Shown: piece after piece, positions 54,857 through 63,163 of the stretch
How the letters are laid out: the number at the start of each line of letters is the position of its first letter
Numbering within the stretch: position 1 is the first letter of the stretch
Source: Mitsuaria sp. GD03876
GTDB taxonomy: Bacteria > Pseudomonadota > Gammaproteobacteria > Burkholderiales > Burkholderiaceae_C
DNA: 64,000 nucleotides
Reading direction: 5' to 3'
Assembly (NCBI RefSeq): GCF_029840635.1
Contig: NZ_JAOCCU010000004.1
Coordinates: forward strand, 1-64,000
Program-made: the position numbers and the translations under genes
Notes under the pieces: generated by a model
What the model saw: only the letters and a program-made list of their open reading frames with translations
What the model was told of the DNA's origin: nothing
Databases searched by the model: none

Positions 54857-56110
54857 TTGAGAAGCGGTCATGTCGTGAGTCAAGCGTGCATCTACTGCGG
54901 GCAGGTCGGTCCCTTCAACGTCGAGCATGCAATCCCCGCCGGCCTTGGCGCGGGCGACGCATTTGTCCTGGAAGACCTGGTGTGCAGGACCTGCAACGAC
55001 TTCTTCTCGCGGGAGTTGGAGGTGCGCGTGCTGCGACGCGGCGAGATCGGCCTGGGTCGCCTGGCACTTCAGCCGCAGGGTCGGTCGCGCGGGGGCAAGA
55101 CCCGAGCTCCAACCTTCGAATCGTCGTCGGCCAAACTGCTGACAGAAGATGGCCGAGCACTGGAGAACAAACTGGGGTCCGGTCTATCGCCTCAGATCCT
55201 GCCTCAGCTCACCCTCGATGGTGTCCAGCTCGAAGGCAACGGCAGCGATCGCCGGAAGGTCGGTGAATTCCTGCAGCGCCTGGGGCGGGTGTTGGGCGAT
55301 CGCGTCGAGCTGGTCGTCAAGGATGCCGATTCTGAAAAGTCGCTCACCTTTGCCCAGCTTGCCTGGTCCGTGGACAGGTATGCGGCGTCGAGCGGGAGCA
55401 CGACAGGCAAGCCTGGCAAAGACACCATCTGGATGGAACTGCCACAGGCGGAGACCGGTGGCCGGGCGCGGATGCTTGAGCGCGACAACGGCTCTTTGGT
55501 CATCCAAGTCAACGGGCGAGATGTGGGCGCAGCCGCGACCCTTGCGACGCTGATCCGCCGCAATCTGTCCGCGCTCACCAAGTCACTGTCGACCTTGGTG
55601 CGCGAGACCGACATCCCGCAGCCTCAGATTCGTGTATCGGGGCATTCGCCCACGGACGATGACCTGGCTCGGTTCATCGCCAAGATCGGCTTCAACCTCC
55701 TGGCGTTGGAGCAAGGGCGCGCATTCTGCTGCGACCCAAGGTTCGATGCATTGCGGTCGTCCATCCGAACCGGTAATCCCGAACTGCGTATGTCACCGTG
55801 GACGGAGGCCGAGGGGCTTTTGCCCAGGCTCCATTACCTCTTCGCGGGCAAGCATTGGATGATGCTGTCCCCCATGCCGAATCCGGCAACCGGCGCAAGG
55901 GGACTGGTCCGTTGCTGCAGCCTCTATGGCGGCGCTGCCAGGATCGTCCTGCTCACCGAAGATCTGCCTGCCCAGCACTTTGACTTCCATGTGTTCTATG
56001 TGGTCGACTACAAGCGCCAAAGCGTCGCTCGCCACACTTTGTTCGACGTCGTGCAGATGATGCAGCAGTCGCCATCGATCAACGTAGCGCCTGACGTCGA
56101 CCCCCGGTAG
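54857..56110 (+). CDS. HNH-endonuclease-like protein
   Basis: 417 residues. The N-terminus ACIYCGQVGPFNVEHAIPAG and LVCRTCNDFFSRELE forms an HNH-type fold with two C-x-x-C zinc pairs and the E-H-A/I-P core that supplies the catalytic His; the final Asn of N-D-F-F completes it. The remaining 350 residues are unrecognised, mixed alpha/beta. Such large HNH proteins with long C-terminal domains occur in islands and may be defence nucleases. The start is uncertain: TTG 54857 or GTG 54875, with AGGAG directly before the TTG. Confidence 0.65.
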   Translation: MRSGHVVSQACIYCGQVGPFNVEHAIPAGLGAGDAFVLEDLVCRTCNDFFSRELEVRVLRRGEIGLGRLALQPQGRSRGGKTRAPTFESSSAKLLTEDGRALENKLGSGLSPQILPQLTLDGVQLEGNGSDRRKVGEFLQRLGRVLGDRVELVVKDADSEKSLTFAQLAWSVDRYAASSGSTTGKPGKDTIWMELPQAETGGRARMLERDNGSLVIQVNGRDVGAAATLATLIRRNLSALTKSLSTLVRETDIPQPQIRVSGHSPTDDDLARFIAKIGFNLLALEQGRAFCCDPRFDALRSSIRTGNPELRMSPWTEAEGLLPRLHYLFAGKHWMMLSPMPNPATGARGLVRCCSLYGGAARIVLLTEDLPAQHFDFHVFYVVDYKRQSVARHTLFDVVQMMQQSPSINVAPDVDPR

Positions 56111-56214
56111 ATCCCGTAAGGATCCTCGCTCCGTTGTCCTTATCATCGAAGGCTACACGCGGCGCCTCAACCTTCTCGGCCGTGCGCGTCGCGCGGTAAA
56201 AACGCTCACTCCCT

Positions 56215-57174
56215 ATGAACGGCGACGTCCAGCAGTACCTCAGTGCGGCCGACCGTGAGAACACGGTGCGCAGCTACGCAGCCGCGATCCGCCACTTCGA
56301 GGTGGACTGGAAGGGGCTGCTCCCAGCGACGATCGATACCGTGGCCAGGTACTTGGCTGAGCACGCAGCGGTCTACAAGATCAGCACGCTCAGGCTGCAT
56401 TTGGCGGCCCTGGCGCGATGGCACGCCGACAACGGCTTCGCGGACCCAACGCGATCGCCGTTGGTGCTCAAGGTGCTTAGGGGAATCCGGGCCAGACACG
56501 CCACCCCCCAGCGCCGCGCGCGTCCACTTCAGCTCGATGTGCTGGAGCAGGCCAGCGATTGGTTGATGCGCGCCAGGGACTCCGCCCTCGAAGGCGGACG
56601 GCGCGTGCAGGCACTGCGCCACGCACGCGACCGTTCGCTTCTGCTGCTCGGCTTCTGGCGGGCTTTTCGAGCCGACGAGCTCGCCAACATGCGCATCGAG
56701 GAAGTCCAGGCCGTGCGCGGTCAAAGCTTGACCTGCAGGCCGGGCCGCACGAAAACATCTCACGAGGACGATGACCGGGCATTCCGTTGCCCGGCTTTGT
56801 CCCGTCTTTGCCCGGTAGATGCCTTTCTCGACTGGATCGAGCTCAGCGGCAGAACCACCGGTCCGGTTTACCCAGGCATCGACCGCTGGGGAAACATCTC
56901 CCGGAACCATATGGCCAGCCATGCGGTGCTGCCACTTTTGCGTCGCATTCTTAAAGAGGCCGGCGTTCTGGAAGCCGACACCTACTCCAGCCACTCCCTC
57001 CGCCGCGGTTTCGCTGGCTGGGCCACCGCCAACGGGTGGGATTTGAAGGAGCTGATGGAGCACGTGGGGTGGCGGGACGTGAACTCAGCGTTGCGCTACA
57101 TCGACGCTCCCCAGGACGCGGTGAAGGCAAAGATTGAACGCGCACTGGCCTCAAGCGGCAGACTCCCGGATTGA
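56215..57174 (+). CDS. Tyrosine recombinase/integrase
   Basis: 319 residues. An N-terminal SAM-like core-binding domain (residues 1-90) precedes the catalytic domain with Arg152 (FRADELANM), His260-x-x-Arg263 (HSLRRG), His283 (HVGWRD) and nucleophile Tyr295 (ALRYID), a complete set. It is shorter than phage integrases and resembles the integrases of betaproteobacterial metal islands. No attachment site was found nearby. The next small gene overlaps its stop. Confidence 0.88.
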   Translation: MNGDVQQYLSAADRENTVRSYAAAIRHFEVDWKGLLPATIDTVARYLAEHAAVYKISTLRLHLAALARWHADNGFADPTRSPLVLKVLRGIRARHATPQRRARPLQLDVLEQASDWLMRARDSALEGGRRVQALRHARDRSLLLLGFWRAFRADELANMRIEEVQAVRGQSLTCRPGRTKTSHEDDDRAFRCPALSRLCPVDAFLDWIELSGRTTGPVYPGIDRWGNISRNHMASHAVLPLLRRILKEAGVLEADTYSSHSLRRGFAGWATANGWDLKELMEHVGWRDVNSALRYIDAPQDAVKAKIERALASSGRLPD

Positions 57175-57476
57175 TGACCATGGATGGTCTGACCTCTGAC
57201 CAGCGAGCTCTTGCGGAGTGCATCTGCGAGATCTCCGAGCGTCGCTACCGGGCTGGCTGGATGTTGGGCATCGACGCGGAGGTGTGGCAGGACCTGGTCG
57301 GTGCACAGGGCGGGACGTATCGACGCGGTCTCTCGTCCGAAGAATTCCAGCGACTCAAGACGTTGAGCGACCGATGCGGCGGCTGGATCGCCCTCGATCA
57401 CGAGGGCGATTGCGGTTTCGTAGCCATGGAGGACTGGCTGGCCCGTTGCGCTGCGGACGACGGGATTGGACGCTAG
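57174..57476 (+). CDS. Small protein coupled to the integrase
   Basis: 100 residues. Its ATG overlaps the integrase stop (TGATG at 57172-57176). It reads LAECICEISERRYRAGWMLG and WQDLVGAQGGTYRRGLSSEE, with FQRLKTLSDRCGGWIALD. Not recognised, but the overlap suggests a role with the integrase, perhaps as a directionality or accessory factor. Confidence 0.65.
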   Translation: MTMDGLTSDQRALAECICEISERRYRAGWMLGIDAEVWQDLVGAQGGTYRRGLSSEEFQRLKTLSDRCGGWIALDHEGDCGFVAMEDWLARCAADDGIGR

Positions 57477-57525
57477 ATCTGCCAGGCACATCCGTCATGC
57501 GTCGCTCCCCAAGCGCTCCCGATGC

Positions 57526-57972
57526 TCAGTGGTCGCGTCCTGGGCGCCGCACGCCCTCTGGCGAATGCGACGACTCCAATGCCGCTTCCTTCATCCCCGC
57601 AAGGATCCCGCAGTCCTGCGCGGTTCGTTCGTCACCGCATTGCCTGCGCAGATCCATCAGCTGGCGCTCAAGCAGCCCAAGCTCCTCGATGCGGGTCGAA
57701 ACGTGTTGGATGTGTCGATCGAGCAAGACGTTGACGTCTCCACAAGCGGCAGCAGGCTTATCCCGAAAACTCAGCAGCGCCCGAACCTCGTCAAGCGACA
57801 TATCCAGGCTGCGGCAGTAGCGAATCATCTGCAGACGGTCCAAATGGGCCGCCTCGTAGATTCGGAAGTTTCCGGCGGTCCGCGCAGGCGCCGGCAGCAG
57901 TCCTTCGCGCTCGTAGAACCTGATCGTCTCGATGGGCGTCGCCGCCACGCTGGATAGTTCGCCAATCTTCAT
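57526..57972 (-). CDS. pbrR: MerR-family lead/cadmium regulator (PbrR/CadR-like)
   Basis: 148 residues. The MerR winged helix is MKIGELSSVAATPIETIRFY, then EREGLLPAPARTAGNFRIY. The dimer helix and the metal loop carry Cys in AACGDVN (about 79) and a C-x8-C pair (CGDERTAQDC, about 114 and 123), the arrangement of CadR/PbrR sensors of Pb(II), Cd(II) and Zn(II). It is divergent from the P-type ATPase with a MerR-type promoter between. ATG 57972 is chosen; GTG 57981 is possible. Confidence 0.87.
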   Translation of the reverse strand: MKIGELSSVAATPIETIRFYEREGLLPAPARTAGNFRIYEAAHLDRLQMIRYCRSLDMSLDEVRALLSFRDKPAAACGDVNVLLDRHIQHVSTRIEELGLLERQLMDLRRQCGDERTAQDCGILAGMKEAALESSHSPEGVRRPGRDH

Positions 57973-58023
57973 CGGGGGCACTGACAGCGAGTGAAAGTCA
58001 TCAACATTCTAGGGGCCATGGGC

Positions 58024-58054
58024 TTGACTCTGTAGTTGGTAGAGGTTTTCCAAT
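58024..58054 (+). promoter_or_regulatory. MerR-type promoter with long spacer
   Basis: TTGACT (58024-58029) and TCCAAT (58049-58054) are 19 bp apart, the over-long spacing typical of MerR-controlled promoters. The spacer holds an imperfect dyad (CTCTGTAG...GGTAGAGG). Transcription would begin at about the ATPase start codon. Confidence 0.7.
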
Positions 58055-58060
58055 ACAGGG

Positions 58061-60634
58061 ATGAGCACCTCTTCGCCGACCAAGACCTCCGCGCCCACCG
58101 CGACGGCAGTGCCGTCTGGGTTAACCTCCTATTCTGGAGGCTGCTCTGAAGCTGCCCCGGGGGCCCCGCCGACGAGCCTGCCGGCTAACCCCCGCGAAGC
58201 TCGCCTCGAACTGCGCATCCCGTCCATGGACTGTCCAAACGAGGAGCGCCAAATCCGCGCCGCCTTGGAGCGGATCGCCGGCGTTAGAGCAATGAAATTC
58301 GATCTGGGGCAGCGCCGGCTGGCTGTTGACGCGCCTGAAGCGACCTGGCCGCACGTGATTGCAGCGATCAACCAATTGGGCTTCGAGACATATCCGCCCA
58401 CCGGGCCCTCGGCCAGCGCAGTCGCCCAAGTAGACGCGTGCGCTACCACCGATTCTTGTTGCTCCAGCGCTTGCGCTGCACCGGTGGCGCTCGCCACCGA
58501 TGCCGCGCAGGAGAACGCCGCCGAGTTTCAAGGGCTGCTGCTGCGTGTGCCGGCAATGGACTGCCCGACGGAAGAGGCTCAGATTCGTCGCGCTCTGGAA
58601 GGGTTGGAGGCGGTGCGACGACTGCAGTTCGACCTTCCCGCGCGCACGTTGTCGGTCGATGCGCCGGCATCAGCCAAGGAAGCTGTGATGCAAGCGCTGC
58701 TGGCCAACGGCTTCAAGTCGGAGGTGCTAAGTGAACCACCATCGGCTGAGCTCACCGCGAGAGCTCAGCGCGTCGAGTTGTTGAGGCTTGTCGGTGCGTT
58801 GGCTGTGGCGGCGCTCGCCGAGGCTTTGCACTTCTTCGCATCCGACGCCCTCGGCTGGAAAGCCGTCGGCATGGGTATCGCGGCGGCAGCGATCGCGCTC
58901 TCAGGACTATCCGTCTTCAAAAAGGGGTTCTCATCGCTACTACGCGGGCAGCTGAACATCAATGCGCTAATGAGCGTTGCGGTCATCGGAGCGTTCCTCA
59001 TCGGCCAATGGCCCGAGGCAGCCATGGTGATGGCCCTGTACTCGTTGGCAGAACTTATCGAAGCGCGATCGGTAGACCGGGCGAGGAACGCCATCGCCGG
59101 CCTGCTCTCACTCTCGCCTACGCAGGCCGAGGTGCAGCAATCCGACGGTGCTTGGGCAATTCAGCAGGCTAATGTGGTCAAGGTCGGAGCGCTGGTCCGC
59201 GTCAAACCGGGCGAACGATTCGCACTGGACGGCCGGGTCACTTCAGGCCACGGCGCGGTGGACCAGTCGCCAGTGACCGGCGAGAGCGTGCCTGTCGACA
59301 AGGGGCCGGATGACGACGTGTTCGCCGGGACCATCAATCAAAGCGGCTCGCTGGAGTTCCGCGTCACCCATCCGGCAACCGACACGGTCCTCGCGCGGAT
59401 CATCCATGCCGTTGAGCAGGCGCAGGGGCAGCGCGCGCCGACGCAGCGATTTGTCGACAAGTTCGCCGCCATCTATACACCTTCAGTCTTCGTGATGGCG
59501 CTCGCGATCGCACTGGGCACGCCGATGCTGTTGGGCTGGGATTGGCTGACGGCCCTTTACAAGGCCCTGGTGTTGCTCGTGATTGCCTGCCCATGCGCGC
59601 TTGTGATCTCCACCCCGGTGACTGTCGTGAGCGGCTTGGCCGCCGCGGCGCGTCGCGGCATCCTGATCAAAGGCGGCGTCTACCTGGAGCAAGCGCGCAA
59701 GCTGGCGGTCCTTGGCCTGGACAAGACGGGCACCTTGACCGAAGGCCGCCCCAAGCTGGTGGCCAGTGAAATCATTGCCAATGTGGTGGAGCGTGATGCG
59801 GTGCTGCGCATGGCCAAGAGCTTGGCGGCAAGATCCGATCACCCAGTGTCCAAGGCGGTCGTCGAAGGCCTTCCGGGCGAGTCCCTCGACGTGATGGCCT
59901 TCGGCGCGGAACTGGGCAAGGGCGTTCGAGGCACCATTGACGGCATGGACTACGTGCTGGGGAACCATCGCTGGATTCACGAGCGCGGTCAGTGCTCCGC
60001 CGAACTGGAAGCCATGCTGCTCAAGCACGAGTCTCAGGGGCGCACGCTCTCCGTGCTCGCCAGTGAGACACAAGTGCTTGCGCTGTTCGCCGTGGCTGAT
60101 ACCACCAAGGACACGAGCCGCCAAGCGATCGCCGAGCTCAAGGCCATGGGCGTGCGCACAGTCATGCTCACCGGCGACAACGAGGCGACCGCCAAAGCCA
60201 TCGGCCATGAAGTAGGCGTCGAAGAGGTGTGTGCGAACTTGCTGCCTCAAGATAAACAGGCCTGGGTCACAGAGACAGCTGCGGCGAATGACGTGGGTAT
60301 GGTCGGCGACGGAGTCAACGACAGCCCTTCGCTGGCAGCCGCCTCTGTGGGCTTCTCCATGGGCGCCGCTGGCACGGACACCGCGAAGGAAGCGGCCGAC
60401 GTCCTGATCATGAATGATGACCTTCGCAAGGTTGCTGAAACCATTCGGCTTTCCAAGCGGACATACTCAGTGCTCTGGCAGAACATCACCCTGGCACTGG
60501 GCATCAAGGCAGTTTTCTTCGTCTTGGCGGTGTTCGGCAGTGCTTCGATGTGGATGGCGGTGTTTGCGGACATGGGAGCCAGCCTCCTCGTCGTGTTCAA
60601 CGGGTTGCGGCTGCTCAAGCCGCCCCGCGCTTAA
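58061..60634 (+). CDS. pbrA: Lead/cadmium/zinc P1B-type ATPase (PbrA/CadA-like)
   Basis: 857 residues. Two HMA-like domains with the variant site M-D-C-P-x-E-E (SMDCPNEERQ at about 55, AMDCPTEEAQ at about 168) are separated by a Cys-rich linker (CATTDSCCSSACAAP). The core has the membrane CPC motif (Cys510, Cys512 in CPCALVISTP), phosphorylation Asp554 in [18 protein letters not shown] and GDGVNDSPSL. CPC with the M-D-C-P-x-E-E domains points to Pb(II)/Cd(II)/Zn(II) rather than Cu(I). It exports the metal to the periplasm. It is the first gene under the MerR-type promoter; the start codon falls at the predicted transcription start, so a leaderless message is possible. Confidence 0.9.
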   Translation: MSTSSPTKTSAPTATAVPSGLTSYSGGCSEAAPGAPPTSLPANPREARLELRIPSMDCPNEERQIRAALERIAGVRAMKFDLGQRRLAVDAPEATWPHVIAAINQLGFETYPPTGPSASAVAQVDACATTDSCCSSACAAPVALATDAAQENAAEFQGLLLRVPAMDCPTEEAQIRRALEGLEAVRRLQFDLPARTLSVDAPASAKEAVMQALLANGFKSEVLSEPPSAELTARAQRVELLRLVGALAVAALAEALHFFASDALGWKAVGMGIAAAAIALSGLSVFKKGFSSLLRGQLNINALMSVAVIGAFLIGQWPEAAMVMALYSLAELIEARSVDRARNAIAGLLSLSPTQAEVQQSDGAWAIQQANVVKVGALVRVKPGERFALDGRVTSGHGAVDQSPVTGESVPVDKGPDDDVFAGTINQSGSLEFRVTHPATDTVLARIIHAVEQAQGQRAPTQRFVDKFAAIYTPSVFVMALAIALGTPMLLGWDWLTALYKALVLLVIACPCALVISTPVTVVSGLAAAARRGILIKGGVYLEQARKLAVLGLDKTGTLTEGRPKLVASEIIANVVERDAVLRMAKSLAARSDHPVSKAVVEGLPGESLDVMAFGAELGKGVRGTIDGMDYVLGNHRWIHERGQCSAELEAMLLKHESQGRTLSVLASETQVLALFAVADTTKDTSRQAIAELKAMGVRTVMLTGDNEATAKAIGHEVGVEEVCANLLPQDKQAWVTETAAANDVGMVGDGVNDSPSLAAASVGFSMGAAGTDTAKEAADVLIMNDDLRKVAETIRLSKRTYSVLWQNITLALGIKAVFFVLAVFGSASMWMAVFADMGASLLVVFNGLRLLKPPRA

Positions 60635-60646
60635 CGCAATCTTGAA

Positions 60647-60669
60647 GGCCCGCGAGACGGGCCAACTTT
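60647..60669 (+). terminator. Hairpin between the ATPase and pbrT genes
   Basis: GGCCCG-CGAGA-CGGGCC followed by AACTTTT. It could reduce read-through into pbrT or stabilise the upstream message. Confidence 0.5.
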
Positions 60670-60685
60670 TCGTTCAGGAACAAAA

Positions 60686-62644
60686 ATGAGTCGCAGTCAC
60701 GGCAGTCCAGGTGTAGGTCTCCACTTGGTCAGGAAGATCCTCATGGCCGCCTTGGTCTGCCTCACCGCCCTGGCAGGCGGCGCGGCACATGCGGCCGAGG
60801 CCGACGTGCGCCGGGTCTGGCAGATCCTCGACTACTTGGCCGTCGATTACTCGGGTGCGGTGCAAGACGGCAAGGTCGTGGCGCAGTCCGAGTACGACGA
60901 GATGAGGGAGTTCGCTCAAACCGCTCACGACAAGATTGCCGCGCTAGAGAACAAGCCCGAGCGCGCGACGCTGTTGCGGGAAAGCGAAGCGTTGCAGGCC
61001 GAGATCGCCGCCAAGTCTGAAGCGAGCAAGGTCGGCGGGCTGGCCAAAGCACTGGCAAACCACCTGATTGCGGTCTACCCAGTCCCATTGGCACCAACCG
61101 CGCTGCCCAACCTGAAGCTTGGCGCTGCAGTGTACGCAGCCAGCTGCGCGGCATGCCACGGCGTTTCCGGCAACGGCGATGGCGCGCTTGCCAAGCAGCT
61201 TGACCCGAGGCCGATCGCATTTACGGATCAAGGTCGAGCTCGCCAGCGCAGCGTGTTCGCCCTGTATCAAGCGGCAAGCCAAGGCATTGCGGGTACGGCG
61301 ATGCCCGCGTTCGGGCAACTATCAGAGGACGAGCGCTGGGCGGTGGCGATGTACCTGGGTACCTTCGCGCACGACGACAAGCAGCGTGAGCAAGGGGAGC
61401 GCCTCTGGAAGGAGTCGGAGAAGGCCCGAGGCGAAGTGGCTGGCTTGGACCACTTTGTCCGCATGACGGAAGCGGAGCTTGCTGGCTCCATCGGAGCGGA
61501 GCAGGCCGCTGCAACGATGGCCTATCTGCATGCGCGTCCCGAGGCGCTTGCCGCGCCTCGCGCAAATCTCGGCTTGGCGCGCGAGCGACTGCACCATAGC
61601 GTCGCTGCTTTTAAAGCGGGCAAGCTCAAGGATGCCGCTGAACTGGCCCTGTCTTCGTACCTGGATGGCGTCGAGCCGTACGAGCAGGCGCTGGCCGCCC
61701 GCGAAGGCGCACTCAAGGATCAGATCGAAGTGGCCATGGGGCAGTACCGATCGCTTATCGCGTCCAAGGCCCCGGCTGTGGAAGTTGAAGCAGCCGCTGC
61801 GCGTATTGATGCACTCTTCACTGAAGCGGACCAGGTTCTGGCTGCATCGGGGGCGGATGCCAGCGCGGCCTTCTTCGGGAGCCTGACGATCTTGCTACGC
61901 GAGGGCATCGAGGCCCTGCTCGTAGTCGTGGCGATGATCGCCTTCCTCAAGCAGGCCAAGCGCCCAGACGTGCTTCCATACGTGCATGCGGGATGGGTTG
62001 GCGCGCTTGCAGCTGGGGGCGTGACCTGGGCCATCGCAACCTACGCGGTGTCGATCAGCGGAGCTAATCGCGAGGTGACCGAAGGGCTGTCGAGCCTCTT
62101 CGCGGCGATAGTGCTGCTGAGCGTGGGAGTGTGGATGCACCAGAAGAGCGTCGCTGGTCAGTGGCAGGCGTACCTGCGGGAGCGCATGTCCGCGGCGCTG
62201 AACCGCCGTTCTGCTTTTTTCATGTTCGCACTCGCCTTCGTTGCGGTGTACCGCGAGGTGTTCGAGACGATCCTCTTCTATGCGGCGCTGTGGGGCCAAG
62301 GCAATGACGGCGCGATCCTGGCAGGCTTGGGAGTAGGCGTACTCTGCTTGGCGCTCATCACGGTGCTGCTCCTTCGATACAGCGCTCGGCTCCCCATCGG
62401 CATATTCTTTTCCGTGAGCTCTTGGCTCGTTGCCATCCTGGCCGTGGTCCTGACCGGCAAGGGAGTGGCCGCACTGCAAGAGGCTGGCTGGATCGCGCCC
62501 AGTGCACTGTCCGCGCCGCGTCTGGAGCTACTGGGGGTCTATCCCTCAATCATCGGCCTGACGGCGCAGGCAGCCGTGCTTCTGCTTGTTCTGGCGTTTT
62601 TCCTCAGGAATGCGCGCCCGAAAGCTGCGGGCGTCGGCCGATAG
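60686..62644 (+). CDS. pbrT: Lead uptake protein PbrT-like: cytochrome c/FTR1 fusion
   Basis: 652 residues. A signal sequence, then a cytochrome-c-like domain with the haem site CAACH (154-158) and a Met ligand in AMPAFGQ, then a C-terminal FTR1 permease of about seven helices with the two R-E-x-x-E motifs, REGIE (405-409) and REVFE (523-527). This fusion is the plan of PbrT of Cupriavidus metallidurans, which imports Pb(II). Pairing uptake with export is a known oddity of pbr clusters. It follows the ATPase by 51 bp and should share its promoter. Confidence 0.88.
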   Translation: MSRSHGSPGVGLHLVRKILMAALVCLTALAGGAAHAAEADVRRVWQILDYLAVDYSGAVQDGKVVAQSEYDEMREFAQTAHDKIAALENKPERATLLRESEALQAEIAAKSEASKVGGLAKALANHLIAVYPVPLAPTALPNLKLGAAVYAASCAACHGVSGNGDGALAKQLDPRPIAFTDQGRARQRSVFALYQAASQGIAGTAMPAFGQLSEDERWAVAMYLGTFAHDDKQREQGERLWKESEKARGEVAGLDHFVRMTEAELAGSIGAEQAAATMAYLHARPEALAAPRANLGLARERLHHSVAAFKAGKLKDAAELALSSYLDGVEPYEQALAAREGALKDQIEVAMGQYRSLIASKAPAVEVEAAAARIDALFTEADQVLAASGADASAAFFGSLTILLREGIEALLVVVAMIAFLKQAKRPDVLPYVHAGWVGALAAGGVTWAIATYAVSISGANREVTEGLSSLFAAIVLLSVGVWMHQKSVAGQWQAYLRERMSAALNRRSAFFMFALAFVAVYREVFETILFYAALWGQGNDGAILAGLGVGVLCLALITVLLLRYSARLPIGIFFSVSSWLVAILAVVLTGKGVAALQEAGWIAPSALSAPRLELLGVYPSIIGLTAQAAVLLLVLAFFLRNARPKAAGVGR

Positions 62645-62704
62645 GAGCCTTGTCCGGCATTCGCCTGCGGCGGCTTTGAACTTGCCGCTACACTTTCACC
62701 ACTC

Positions 62705-63088
62705 ATGTTGCGACGCCTTGCTCATCGCCTGACCGTCACGTGCTACGTGGCGCTGTCGCTGCTGTTCTCGCAGCTGGCGCTGGCGAGCTATGTCTGCCCT
62801 CAGGAGCAGGACATGACGGCCATGGCTGAGATGGTGGCGTCCGGGGTGCCCTGCGAAGGCATGGACATGGATCAGCCCGCGCTATGCGCGGAGCATTCGT
62901 CTGGGGCTCCCCAGTCGTTCGAGGCGGTCAAGGTGCCAACGCTTGCGCCTGCGCTCGTGGTTTCGATGCTGATGGTCAGCGTCGATGTTGGTGGCGACGC
63001 TAGCGTGCCCGTCGGGGGCTTGACTCCGACGGAGGATCGGGCACCAGCCGATCCACTCTTTCTTTCCACACTCAGACTCCGAGTCTGA
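62705..63088 (+). CDS. Small secreted protein preceding the efflux genes
   Basis: 127 residues. A signal peptide ends in LALASY; CPQEQDMTAMAEM and CEGMDMDQPALCAEHSS follow, with Cys, Met and His like a metal-binding linker, then a hydrophobic patch (LAPALVVSMLMVSVDV). It resembles the protein at 41106 in plan and lies 75 bp before the CzcC-like gene, a common place for such genes. Function unknown. Confidence 0.6.
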   Translation: MLRRLAHRLTVTCYVALSLLFSQLALASYVCPQEQDMTAMAEMVASGVPCEGMDMDQPALCAEHSSGAPQSFEAVKVPTLAPALVVSMLMVSVDVGGDASVPVGGLTPTEDRAPADPLFLSTLRLRV

Positions 63089-63163
63089 TCAGCTCCGTCG
63101 ATTGACTGGCGCCGGTGCGGCATGTCCGCCATCTGGCCACACTGTCCTTCGTTCGGAGCTCTC

